From: Gonapodya prolifera JEL478 | Taxonomy: Eukaryota > Monoblepharomycota > Monoblepharidomycetes > Monoblepharidales > Gonapodyaceae | Direction of reading: 5' to 3' | Assembly: GCA_001574975.1 (NCBI GenBank) | Contig: KQ965780.1 | Span: 243,536-307,535, forward strand | Length of the DNA: 64,000 bases | Shown here: positions 26,198 through 37,527 of the stretch, one piece after another | Position numbering within the stretch: position 1 is the first letter of the stretch | Layout: the number at the start of each line of letters is the position of its first letter | Made by a program: the position numbers and the translations under genes | Notes under the pieces: generated by a model | The model's input: only the letters and a program-made list of their open reading frames with translations | Databases searched by the model: none | Told to the model about the DNA's origin: nothing

Positions 26198-29080
26198 TCA
26201 ATAACCATCCCATAGACCCGCAACTTCGGGACCGTCCCAAACCAGGGGCAACGACGTGTTCAACGGTCGGTTGGGGAACGCGTTGGCACTGGACAAATCC
26301 CAGGCCTCGAAGTTCCAGAAGGACGCCTGTCCGACGTTGAGCCACGCACCAACTTCGGTGGCATCGTCCGCCCAAGGGTAAACGCGAGTCGTGAGCGTCA
26401 GAACGTCGTTGACGTAGATTTCGATGAGGCTGTTGTCGCAAAAGACCTTGAAGGACAGGCTTTGACGTGATCCCGTAGATTTTAGTGTCCATAGACGCAG
26501 AGGCGCAATTTCGGTGGAGTTGACAAAGTCTTTGACGACTGTATAGGTGATTGTGTGGAACGTCAGAATCACATAACGGGAGTATGAAACAGTGGTGCTT
26601 ACTTGAGCTGTTTTGGCGGTACACCACGACGGCCTCATATGAGGGATCGTATGCAAGAATTGTCCGCTCACCGCTTGTCCTAAAGTTGGCTTTTAGAAAC
26701 CGATTCTGATCAAAGTCAGCGAAGCAAACTCACGGTGACAGTCGTAACACTATTCCATTCAGCCACGTGGCGTTTGTAGCGTCGGCTGGCGGAGGAGAGA
26801 GCTCAAACCTCACCTTGAATGCGCTGGAAGGAAGCTTGGCAAGCTTTGTGTAGCCCGAACCGGGCGCCAATTTGCGGGCGGAATCTGCAAGGTCGTATCG
26901 AGTGGCGTTGTTGAAAAGGAGCTTAGTTTCTGCAACTGGTCGCTGAGCGAGGGTCTAAACACAGGCCATCAGATACTTTTCAGGATTTTCACCTCTCTCG
27001 AGACTCACTTTGACACGGTATGATCCATCTGCATTTTTGGTGGCTGTCCAAGACCCCTTCTCCGTCACGCGGTCAACGGGGTCCAAAACGTCCGCACTCC
27101 ATATGTAAGCTTCGCGAGGCAGAACGTGCATTCCTTGCCATCCGAAGGCATACGGATCTAGGGAAAGCGGATGAGGGCATAGTACTCAAGGAGCCACACA
27201 AGTCCATGCTTACCGAATGTGAAGTCTTCGAAGGACCACGCCAGTAATATCCTCCGATACTTCTTGCTCGCTGTGTTGTGCCTCTTCTCGTGGGACTTTT
27301 GCTCTTCGACCGAAGGTGCGAGGAACGTGTTGTACGCGTAAGTTTCACCGAAATCCGGCACCCCGCTGTTACACCAAAAAGATATCAGTGTCGCCTAAAT
27401 TACGGCCAAAACGCCACTTACACCATGGCCAGTTCCAAGTATGACGAGTCCAAATCGGGCTTGTCACCGAGAGCAGCCCCTTGCTTCAGCTTGCCGCAAC
27501 CCCACCAAACCCAGTTCGATCCTTTGGAAAGTTCCAAGATCAGTCCAAGACGCTACGACGAATGAAAGCGCGGTCCACAAACCTTTTGCGGGGTCTGGGT
27601 CTTTCCTGTCACCTTGGCTTGACGAGGACACACACCAATGCTCCTCTCCATCATCATCCGTCAACACTAAAAAAATGAAGCAGTTGGTACCACGAACGGC
27701 AATACATGGGCAGCGTGAGCGCGCCACTCACAAAATGCGCCCGACATTTCAAAACCTCCTCCGAAAGATCCACTCCATTTGGAAGACCAGGAATCGCTAA
27801 TGTTGGATCTGAACAAGTTCCCTGCGTAGGCCCATTCCGTCAGATGTTTCGCGTTCGGGTTCACGGTCTTGTACTGTTCGCGTAGACGAGTTCAGTGACG
27901 CTTCCGTGAATGACACGTCCGCACGCCATACTCACTAAGAAGAGTCGAGGACCAGGAACAGGGTACGGAGCCTTGAATCCCCCAGCGAGAACAGCATACA
28001 CGGTCCCTGGAGAGTCGCCGGGGAACACAGCACGGCGGAACTCGTCGGCTTCGAGTATGGGCAAGGGGTCCTACGGAGAAGTGAACCTTCTAAGTGCTGT
28101 TGTGGAGAGGAAAAAGTGGCTGCACACTAACCCTCCAACCGGTGATATTCCACTCTTCACTTGGGCTTGGGATGACGGGGTTTCCGGCATACTTGACCCA
28201 CGTGATCCCATTGTCCGTTGTTTCGACCAGGGAGACAGTTTCGGTGTTGTTCTTGTACCTTTTTGGGTGGAAAAGAGCGTGAGTGCGTTAAGTTGCAATC
28301 GGGGGGAAAGCAACGTTTTGCAGATGATGTCTTACCAACAGCTCCAACACGTCGGAAGCTCCTGAACGGACGTGTAAAGCACACTGAACCCCTTCGAAAA
28401 GTCTGAAGGGTCATTGGGAAATGCACCTCCGGAGAAAACGCCGTATCGGTCGTAGCGCAAGGATCCATTGGGGGAATCTCGATTCACCCAGCTCGTAACG
28501 ATCGCGCTGGGGAAGAGAGGGTCGCTGGAAAGGAGAGGGTTCGGAAGGTCGTGCCAAAAAATCATGTCCTTGGAAACGGCGTGTGCTGGGAGATCATCAA
28601 AGGTCAAAGCCACGTTCGAAGCGGACTGACATGGAACTCACAGTTGGAGATGTTGCCCCATTTGATATGCTGGGGGTGGTGCTGGAAGAGGGAACGTATG
28701 ATGAGCACGCCGTCCCAAGCGGCCCCAGTTAGAATACTCACTTGATAGAACAAATGGTACGTTTTCGTGTTCTCGTCAAAATATGGCGCGACAGGGTCGT
28801 TGATCCAGCCCTGCGGGCCCATGAAGTGATATCTCCCTCGCCTAAATGAGGGAGGTTGCGGATGTTGGGTTGGTGCGATAGATGGGTTGAAGGAAAGGTG
28901 GTTCAAACGGTGAGGTGAGGGAATGCTCAAGAGTCGTTCTTCTCGACAGTATGGTACGCACCATTTTAAGAACAGAGTGTTATTCCCCGCGCTTTTAACG
29001 TTTGGGACTGGTGTGTCTCCGCTGACTGCCGCAACGAGTGTTGCGAGAGCGACACCACAAAAGCCGAAAGCAAGCTTCAT
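26198..29080 (-). CDS. Secreted glycoside hydrolase family 32 (invertase/fructanase-like)
   Basis: Five-bladed beta-propeller plus C-terminal beta-sandwich enzyme expected to act on sucrose or fructans. The ATG at 29080 gives a clear signal peptide (MKLAFGFCGVALATLVAAVS). The nucleophile motif is in MGPQGWINDPVAPYF (~28830), followed by YHLFYQ and WGNIS. Then come FWHDLPNPLL, YGVFSGGAFPND, ITWVKYAGNPVIP, YAVLAGGFKAPYPVPGPRLF and GGFEMSGAF, whose Glu is the likely acid/base. Then WVWWGCGKLKQG, AWSFEDFTFG and FGWQGMHVLPRE, and the C-terminal sandwich with VRFELSPPPAD and a stop at 26198. The RDP motif expected before VFP reads FRRAVFP in my assembly, so activity or specificity may differ. Many short introns are present. 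Confidence 0.85.
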
Positions 29081-29822
29081 CGACTCGAACGGATGAGACG
29101 TGTCCGATGCGACGGGCTTTATACATGGTGGACCTGACAGTTGAAGGGCGCTGGACACACGTCAGTGGTCGTCAGGCATTCCGACAAAACGTAGGACGTC
29201 CAGCCAATCTGACGGTGAAATCGCACCGATTTCTCTGTAAACAAGTGACATCCCTGTCGGTTCTCAATGGGTGATTGCAGTGCGTGGGTGATTTGGGGCT
29301 CAGGCCGGGGCAGTGCCGGGGGACATGAAGTGCAACGTCCCTTTAGACAGGGACCAGTCGTTGTCAGGTTTTCTGGCAAAGTGCAGACATCGACGCGTGT
29401 AACAGTCGTCAGAATACGGTGGGAGATTTCAATAATGTCTTGTTGTCAGGTAATGTCCAATTCAATCGATCCAACTATGATTATCTTTCGCTGAATCTGT
29501 CTTTATTCATCTTTTGTCCATAAACTAATAACCACGGTATTGAATGACTGTAGAGAAGAAATGGGAAGGGGGGGGGGGGGGGGGGGGGGGAAGGAATAAA
29601 TAATCAGATTCTGTGCACGGGAGTGACCGAAGGGTACCAACCACCACCATTTCATTAATCCACTTGATTTGGATCTAACAACCGTCGGACGCTTCTTCCG
29701 TCAATTGAAGTGTGGTTTCCCATTGATTTCCTTCCCTTTCGAGGGGAACAACTCCCAAATCAACTCCATACGGCGAACACGGCATCGGGGAACCTTGTGC
29801 GACATTCAAATGATTTCAGTCG
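29081..29822. other. Intergenic interval with divergent promoters
   Basis: Between the diverging GH32 and Tousled-like kinase genes. No gene is supported. It contains the 23-G run at 29568-29590 and CCACCACCA-type microrepeats near 29640. Confidence 0.5.
29568..29590 (+). repeat. Poly-G run (23 G)
   Basis: Uninterrupted G run of 23 bases, about 230 nt upstream of the kinase start codon. It is a potential G-quadruplex or nucleosome-excluding promoter element; true length may vary. Confidence 0.9.
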
Positions 29823-32800
29823 ATGCCCTCTCATAAGAACGCTTCACTGGACTCGATTTCCGGACAACATGTCCCATCCATGCTCCAAGCGACAGAAACA
29901 GGTCCCTTGCCCCGTTCCTCCAAACGTCTGCGCCAACTCGACGATCTTTCCAGCAATGTTGTGGAGGACAATAAACAAAACTCGGACACAACAAACGTAA
30001 AGCGTCCTCGGACGGGGAAGGAAGCTCTGCCTGGGTCAAGAAGCCCGTTCGATGGTGGAGACCATTCGCGGCAACCTTCACCAGCGACAGACCCTGATTC
30101 GGTGGTTGAGGGGTATGGTGGCCTGTCTAACTCCTCAAAGATTGTTGATAGTCGTGCGAGCACTCCGGCTGGCTCTGTAGACCAATCACGTGAGTTTGGC
30201 CCTTTTTGGAAACTATTGAATTGAATCAACCTGACAGCATCTCCCGTCTATCAGGTAGGACTTCACCCAACCTTTCACCTGATGTTCTTGGGCTCCCCGC
30301 ACTCGATCAACGCAAACTTGAGCTCCTCGAGGCTCGTATTTTGGGACGTGCGGTTCAGTCTACCACGTCCGTTCCAGTGACAGGCCTTCGTGTTCCACTT
30401 TCCCCACGCTCCGATCAAATCTCTCCACAGTCTCATTTGATTACCACACCGAGTAAACGCAATGGGACCCGCTCTGCTTCTCCGTCGAGCTCAAAATCTG
30501 CCGGGAGATCGAAGAGTTCCCGGGGTGGCCAAACTCCTCATCGCAAAACGCCAAAATCGTACCAATCACCCATGTTTGCAGCGTCCCCTCTGTACGAAGG
30601 AGCACTTGTTGTTGGAACACCGACTCAAAGTGCTCGACCCTCCTTTAATGTGCTCATGTCCCCCTGCCCGTCCACTTCGGCACGCCCTCCCTCCACTTCC
30701 ACATCTTCGCGAACGGACGAGAGACAAAACCAACTAAACTCTCAAAGTGGACATGTTCGCCTGCCTACGATGTCTTTCGAAGGGATGGAGACACATTCGG
30801 ATGATCGACGCACATCAACCTCTCGACAAAGCACTTCCATTCAACACGAAAAAGCTCATTCGGAATTCGAGCCTTTCTTCGTCCCAGCGACTCTTCAGCC
30901 GCCGGAAGATCACGGTCAAGGTCCGTTTGGCGCAGGGCGTGGGGCAGACGCAGACGCGGAACAGTCTGCCTACGAAATGGTGGAGAAGTCCCCTTTTGCG
31001 AGAGGAAGGAAACTTCGCTTCACCGCCGATGACATGGGACCCAGTGTGCCGCTCGAAATGAACCGAGATGGGCGGAATCCTGACGAGACCTCTGACTTCG
31101 GTGAGCTTCTTTGTCACATGACTGCCCACCATATTTTTTCTGTTCTTAACGTACGTCCCCAAACCAGAAGCTGGAAGTAGCACCTTGAATCCTTTCCCGC
31201 CGCCCACGTCCAATTCAGCCCCTCCCTCACACGCTCCCAACAAACGAAAAAACTTTAGCGAGGCTGAGGATCTTCTCATTGCCCGACTCTTCGCCGAGCA
31301 CGGATCTGAGTGGGATCGCATTGCAAAGGAGATGGGAACAGATCGGACGGGAGACCAGGTAAAGGCGAGGTACCGAAGGATGCAACTGCGCAAGAAAAAG
31401 GACGGCGAACCCAACGGACCAACTTCCTCCGCACCAGGCTCGGGAAGCGGAGCTCACGGAGTTTCAGCCAGACCCCCGGGATCGATTGTCGTAGGATCAA
31501 GCCCCCTTCAGGGACATGAGGGAGGAGGATCCCATCGGGCTGCTTCACCGGAGCAAACGAGCGTTTCGGGATCGCCAACCAGGTCTCGTCCTTCTTCAGC
31601 GAAAAGAGCGACTTCTCCAACGCCTACACCGCACGCCTCGGCGGGGAGCAATGGGACACAAGCGGGAATTAAGCCCATATACCAATACTTCACGCGACCG
31701 GGCGAGCGGGACAAAACTGATAAAGAGAGAGACAAAGCGATTCTGGAAGCAATGAATGCAGTGGATGACTACAAGGTGAGAAACGTGTGGCATCGCGAAA
31801 GATCATTCGGTGTCTCTAATGACTTCCGACTTGTACCCGTGTATCTGTATTTGTTGGTACCACATATAACCCTCGAATAGCAAAAGCTTTCACAAGTAGA
31901 GAGGCGTCTTCGGGAGGTGGAGTCGGAGCGGGATGACGCTGAAAATCTTGCCGTGAGAGTCTCGCATGATGCCCGCGAGAAGCTCACTCGCGCCGAGCGT
32001 GAGAAGAAGGAGAAATCCGAAAAGGTAAGTCAACAGCGTAGTTGTCGCTTCTGCCGATGCTTCAAGTAAGTGACCCCGTTTGTACAGTGCTGGTCGGTTC
32101 TCTCCGATCTTCTCATATCACAAGCACGTGAGAAGGCGAGGTCGGCGCGTCTGAAAATGTATGAGAACACGTTGCGGCTTGCTAGCGTGACCATGGAAAG
32201 GTGCGTAGCCATCGAGATGCAATGCCAGTGCGGGGTTAGGTGACATCGTACTCCGACTTTCAGGCATGGGATGGACTTTCGCGAACGGTGGCAAGAAGGG
32301 TATGAGTTCACTGCTATAACGGATCAACTCGCACGGATAAATAAAGAGCGGGAGGAACTAGAGAAGAAGAAGAAAGTACTCAACAAGCGGAAAGCCCTGG
32401 GTGAGTCTGAAGTCTTCCATCGGAAACCCAAAAATATGAGATAACAAGTTGGTGTCCTCCAGGAACTAAAATAATGAACGAGAATGGTGACGCGTCTGGT
32501 GGAACCTCGGCTTCATCGGCTTCAAAAGGTCGGACATCGACCACCGGTAATGCTTTATCCGAAGGCAATCTTGCGCCAATATCTATTCAGGAGTACACCG
32601 AGTACGACGAGATATTGAAGCTACGAAATGCTGCGCTTAAGAAAGTAAGTCGATGTTGTGTAGTTGTTTGGGTGGTTGTTTGTAACACTCGGCCATTCAA
32701 ACTAAACCAGGAGGAGGGTGATCTCCTTGCACAACAAGAGCGTCTGTCGGTTGAGCGAGACCATCACGTTCGGGAACTCCGCCGGATTCGAGACGAGGAT

Positions 32801-34133
32801 GCGTCGCGATTCAACAAACATCCCATGTTGAATGGACGCTACCTGCTTCTGGAGTTGCTTGGTCGCGGAGGGTTCAGTGAAGTGTGGAAAGGTTTTGATT
32901 CCGAAGATATGCGTATTGTGGCAGTTAAGTGCGTACGATGTTGTTGCTCGAGTACTTAGTCTTGGTGTTAACAGGTGCTCTTCATCCGCAGAATTCACTC
33001 TCTGAACTCTCAATGGTCCGATGAACGGAAGAAGACATACACTCGCCACGCGATGCGCGAATACGCGATACACCAACGCTTGTTGCACAACCGAATCGTC
33101 CGGCTGTTTGATGTGTTTGAAATCGACGACCAGTCGTTTGCGACCGTGCTCGAATACTGCGATGGTACCGACCTCGAGAGCCACCTTCACTCGGTGAAAA
33201 TGTTGCCCGAAAGGGAAGCGCGCAGCATTGTCACCCAAGTGTTCAGTGGTCTGAGGTACCTGAACGAAATATCGCCCCCTGTCATCCATTACGATTTGAA
33301 ACCCGGTAAGTACCGTTGTTGCCTGATGTTATTTGCGGGCCATCTTGTTAAATCGTACTCCTCGGAACCACAGGAAACATCCTGTTCCACAACGGAGAAG
33401 TGCGGATAACAGACTTTGGACTTTCGAAAGTTGTCGAACCAGACGTGGATGACGGTGCAAAGCAAGTCATGGGACCGCCACGACCAGTTGCGAAATGGGC
33501 CAAAGAGATTGAGCTTACCAGCCAGGGAGCGGGAACAATTTGGTGAGCTCGCGGTCGTGGGCCAGTTTTTGTTTCTCGACTGACCAGTCGGTTTCTGGGC
33601 TGGCTGGTGAAACTACGATTGTCTCTCAGGTACCTCCCGCCAGAATGCTTTGAGAGCTCCAAAACCGGTGATGCGCCTCGGATATCTTCCAAGGTCGACG
33701 TTTGGTCCATGGGTGTGATTTTCTACGAGCTACTCTACGGAGTGAAACCGTTTGGGCGAGATCAGAGCCAGCAGACGATCTTGAGGAACGACTCCATTAC
33801 AAATGAGGCGCACTTGCTTACGTTCCCGGCGAAGCCGACCGTGGGCCAAGAAACCAAGGTGTGTTGAAATTTTGCAGTCGGAAAGATCACCACAAGATCA
33901 AGAGATTGAACATGCTGTTTATTATTTGATAGGACTTCATCCGCAAATGCCTTGAATACAGGAAGGAGCGCCGACCGGACGTTCTGACCCTCTGCAACGA
34001 CAGTTACCTCAACCCGGCCGCGAAGAATGCGAGCGGAACTGCGTCCGCCGGAAGTGGAAATGCGGGGTCGAGCTCGCGAAGCGGATCTGGTGCCGCTCTT
34101 TCCAGTGTGATGAACGGACTTTTAGACCAGTGA
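29823..34133 (+). CDS. Tousled-like kinase with an N-terminal SANT/Myb domain
   Basis: Nuclear Ser/Thr kinase that in other eukaryotes acts on the histone chaperone Asf1 in S phase. A Ser/Thr/Pro-rich N-terminus (~29823-31100) precedes a SANT/Myb repeat at ~31240-31385 ([20 protein letters not shown]...DRIAKEMG...[10 protein letters not shown]) with the spaced bulky residues of that fold. The same exon continues to the TLK-specific IKPIYQYF (~31670). Coiled coil follows ([20 protein letters not shown]), then the TLK block [15 protein letters not shown] and [14 protein letters not shown]. The kinase domain has [49 protein letters not shown] and [18 protein letters not shown], ending at a TGA in 34131-34133. 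Short introns throughout. A SANT domain on a TLK is not an arrangement I know. Confidence 0.92.
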
Positions 34134-34391
34134 AGGGACACACCATTTGCATTGTAGAATACGTTTTTTGCACACGATAATTGTTGATTGAAATTACATG
34201 TTCTAGTACTGTCTCATGGCCACTTGAATGTAATTCGAAAGATTCGGATGAGGGACAAAACGAGGTAAAAATCAAGCGGGAGCGTTGCCGAGTGCTCCGT
34301 CGATTGATCGGCTGGGCCTTACCAACGAGTGATCCAGCGCGAGCACGGCTGCCAAATCCCCATTCCATCTACTCTGACTCGCATCGCAGCC

Positions 34392-36301
34392 ATGCCATCG
34401 GTCGCCGAAAAGAGCGCAAAGGAGCGATTCCTGACAAAGGTTGGTTCGCTGGTGAAGACAACTTCATGTGCCATCACGTTCGATCGACAAGCAAAATCAC
34501 CGCGTCATCGTTAGGATACAACCGGATTCGTCGACGAGAGCGTGGCAGCAGAGGAGCTGAGCAAGACATTCAAGGTGATTCATCCTCGAGCACAATGGTG
34601 CCTTTCTCGAGTGAAACGACGACATGATCGAGCATAGGCGCTTCCCATTCTCGATATGGCAATGTACGACGGTACTCCGGAGGAAAAGGCACAATTTCTG
34701 CAGCAGCTCCGAGACGTTTTCCTCCAAGTTGGGTGAGTTGCACCTGCACTTCGAGCTCGGTCTTTCGAAACGAGATCAATGCCATTTTTTTTGCATCAGC
34801 TTCATGTACATTAAAAACCACCCGATCCCTGCCGATCTGATGAATAGCCAGTACGAATACATCAAGAAAGTGTTCGCGCTCCCCCGGGAAGAAAAGGTAC
34901 GTGTCTGCAACAATCCTACCATCCACAACCATTGAGGTACACTCACCTTCACCGTAGCTCAAATTTGCCATCGAGCACTCGCCCCACTTTCACGGATGGA
35001 ACGAACTCGGCAAAGAGGTCACATATGGCAAGACCGATGTGAGTTGCACTTACCAGTTTTCAATCAGTCCTCTCAACAGACTCACACTCACACTCGCACT
35101 CCTAGATGCGCGAAATGCTCGTTTCGGGATTCGAGCTCCCGGGGAAAGCTCCCGACGAGCCAAACTGGAGAAATGCCGTCGGGCCCAACAACTGGCCCTC
35201 AGAAGAAGTTCTCCCTGGTTTCCGCGCTCAGAACGAGGCGTACATCGAAGCCGCATACAAAGCGGCTCGAAAACTTCTCGCAGCGGTGTCCGAGACGCTG
35301 GAACTTGCTCCTGACGAGCTTGAGAACATTTTCTTGGATAAGCAAAGACCGAATCACGTGAGTAGTTCTTATCTACTAAACGCAGTCACTCTAATCTCTC
35401 AAATACGACGATTTTCTGCGTGATGTAGCTATTTGGACAAAACCATTACCGTAACTATTCAACTCGTGCGATGCTAACCCGAAAAGAACATGCAAACCAT
35501 CTTGCTCCATTCCACAGCACACGTCAACGTCGGAGAGCACCCCGAGTACGCAGCGAACCTGGGTGACGCGGAGCACATCGACGATCCCGTCATCCTCACT
35601 CTCCTCGCCCAAGATCTCGTTGGAGGTCTGCAGGTCCAAAACTATGACGGTGACTGGTACGCAGAACCCCACACCCCCTTACCAACCTCAACCTCCCAAT
35701 GCACTCTGTAACTTAAAATCCCGCTGCTCGCTGTAGGATCAACGTCAAGCCCATCCCTGGAACCATTGTCGTCAACACCGGGTCCTTCCTCCAGTTCATC
35801 ACCGGCGGGCGCTACGTCGCCACATCCCACCGCGTCTGTCTCAATACCAGCGGGATGGACCGATACTCGTGGCCCTTCTTCCTTATTCCGCGCCTGGACG
35901 GACCGAGGATCTGGCCCGCTCTCCCCGAGGATAAGATCCCCGAATACGTGAAACAGAACGCGAGGCAGGCGAAAGATAGGTGCGTGGATTTGAATGCGAT
36001 GGGACTGCGTTGAAAGTGTGGTCGGTGACGCGTTTCGATGTTGGTGATGATTGTGTGACAGGTACGAGCAGTTGGACTTCAACCTCCGTGTCGCGAAGAA
36101 CGTGGGCGAGTACGCGTTTTACGTGAAGGTGGGAATTTAGGTTCCGTACGAGTACAAGTAGTGTTTGGAGAATCACACGTGTCTTGTCCCCCTCTGCAGT
36201 CCATGAAAAGCTACCCGCAAGCCACAGCTCTTTTGTACCCCGGTTTCGATTGGAAAGCCGAGCTGGGCATCAGCCCGGAAGACGCCAAGAAGTACCTTTA
36301 G
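34392..36301 (+). CDS. 2-oxoglutarate/Fe(II)-dependent dioxygenase, isopenicillin-N-synthase-like
   Basis: Double-stranded beta-helix oxygenase. The ATG at 34392 gives MPSVAEKSAKERFLTK, spliced to DTTGFVDESVAAEELSKTFK and then to LPILDMAMYDGTPEEK. The DIOX_N-like region holds FMYIKNHPIPADL (~34800) and FHGWNELGKEVTYGKTD. The core contains HIDDPVILTLLAQDLVGGLQ (~35567; H-x-D ligands), GTIVVNTGSFLQFITGGRY and ATSHRV (distal His, ~35820), with an Arg shortly after for 2-oxoglutarate. It ends in SPEDAKKYL and TAG at 36299-36301. Eight or nine introns. Similar fungal proteins are poorly characterised, so the substrate is unknown. It converges with the methyltransferase, leaving ~84 nt. Confidence 0.88.
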
Positions 36302-36385
36302 TATTCAGTATCACTTACAATTTCTTATGATAGATGTTTGTGTTTGTTTCGTAATTACATTTGTACGTCTAGTTCGTGAGTGAGG

Positions 36386-37183
36386 TCATTTGCCCGCGCC
36401 GTTTTTCCCTGCAACGACAAGCACTAACGACGACTCGTAGCTCTCTTGCTCTCTCAAATGACCGTGCTTTCGGTCCCACTCCCCACTGTCCAGGTCTGCT
36501 TTCAACTTCTCCAGAATGTCCTGTTGTCCGGCTTGGTCTATGAAGCTCCACGCGGAGCACGCCCTCCTCGCGCCCTCGTCAAACCACATCTCTGGCCGAG
36601 TCCAATAGGCCTCCATAAACCCGTCCGTGCAGTCTCGTGGCAAACGGACTCGAATAACTTGCACCGGACCCGCCCCAAGCCCCGCTGAGATCCTTGACAG
36701 GGGAGGCATTCGTTTGGTCTCCCTCGCGATAAGCTCTGGCGCATAGTCTGCGAGCCAGTACTCGCCCATGTGGTCTGGATCCTGCGTGAGCATCACAACA
36801 GGCCCCTTCGTCACTCTCCGAACCTCCGCCAGCCCCTTCTCCAAGTTCTTCCACTGATGTATGGTGAAAATTGCCATTGCTGCATCAAATTCTCCGTCGG
36901 CGAACGGCAGTTCCTCCGCCACCGCGTCGATCGCCTGAGGGAAGGTTTGGGGTCGTTGCCCCCTCATTGTCGCGTCGGGCTCCACGGCCGTGACGGTGCG
37001 GGTTTGGACGGGCTCGTAGGAGCCTGTGCCAGCGCCCACGTTGAGCACGGTGCGAGCGGAGCCCAGCTTTGCATCGATGAGGCGAGCAATGGATTGCTCG
37101 GGACGACGGTACTTTGAGTAGCTGATGCCCCAAACTCCGTAGTCGACGTCGCCTGCAGGTTTGCGTATAGGTGGTGCTGACAT
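36386..37183 (-). CDS. Class I SAM-dependent methyltransferase, intronless, bacterial-like
   Basis: A single uninterrupted 265-codon frame. The SAM-binding motif I is TVLNVGAGTGSYEP (~37050), the acidic motif II is VTAVEPDATM, and AVAEELPFADGEFDAAMAIF matches the post-II and motif III region of Methyltransf_11-type enzymes. HQWKNLEKGLAEVRRVTKGP continues the fold. There is no membrane segment or targeting signal. In a window where nearly every gene is split by introns, an unsplit gene with close resemblance to bacterial small-molecule methyltransferases suggests horizontal transfer; this is inference. The substrate is unknown. The start ATG at 37183 is the only one upstream of the SAM motif that keeps the N-terminal GDVDYGVWG block. 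Confidence 0.88.
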   Translation of the reverse strand: MSAPPIRKPAGDVDYGVWGISYSKYRRPEQSIARLIDAKLGSARTVLNVGAGTGSYEPVQTRTVTAVEPDATMRGQRPQTFPQAIDAVAEELPFADGEFDAAMAIFTIHQWKNLEKGLAEVRRVTKGPVVMLTQDPDHMGEYWLADYAPELIARETKRMPPLSRISAGLGAGPVQVIRVRLPRDCTDGFMEAYWTRPEMWFDEGARRACSAWSFIDQAGQQDILEKLKADLDSGEWDRKHGHLREQESYESSLVLVVAGKNGAGK

Positions 37184-37527
37184 TTCTGTTCCTCGGGTGG
37201 GATCTGCGGCGCGTTTATGTGAAGTCGGATGCCAACTGTGCCGATTGCTGCACGGTTGCTGCGGCCTTTGTCAGGCAACACTTGCAACTGATTCGAGAGG
37301 CAAATGGGGAAAGCGGGGGGGCATGGGAGTAAATGTGTGAATTGGTTTTGCCAGGAATTGCATGAATTAATAGTATCATCGTCACAGTGCAGTCAGGCCC
37401 TCCATATTATGCCTTTCACCACTCAGTGCTCAGCTTGGTCTCTAAGCTGGTAAGCCAGTATGTAAGCAAGGTCAGGCAAATAGGCAGATGCGTTTGCTTG
37501 CGCTTAAAACTCATACTCGCACAGTCG

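Noticed and set aside
29700-29822. An upstream start for the kinase in the plus frame opening at 29710
   Set aside because: It is in a different frame from [11 protein letters not shown] at 29823 and has no protein-like composition.
34134-34391. An extra gene between the kinase and the dioxygenase
   Set aside because: The plus frame at 34181 has no domain and is consistent with 3' and 5' untranslated sequence.
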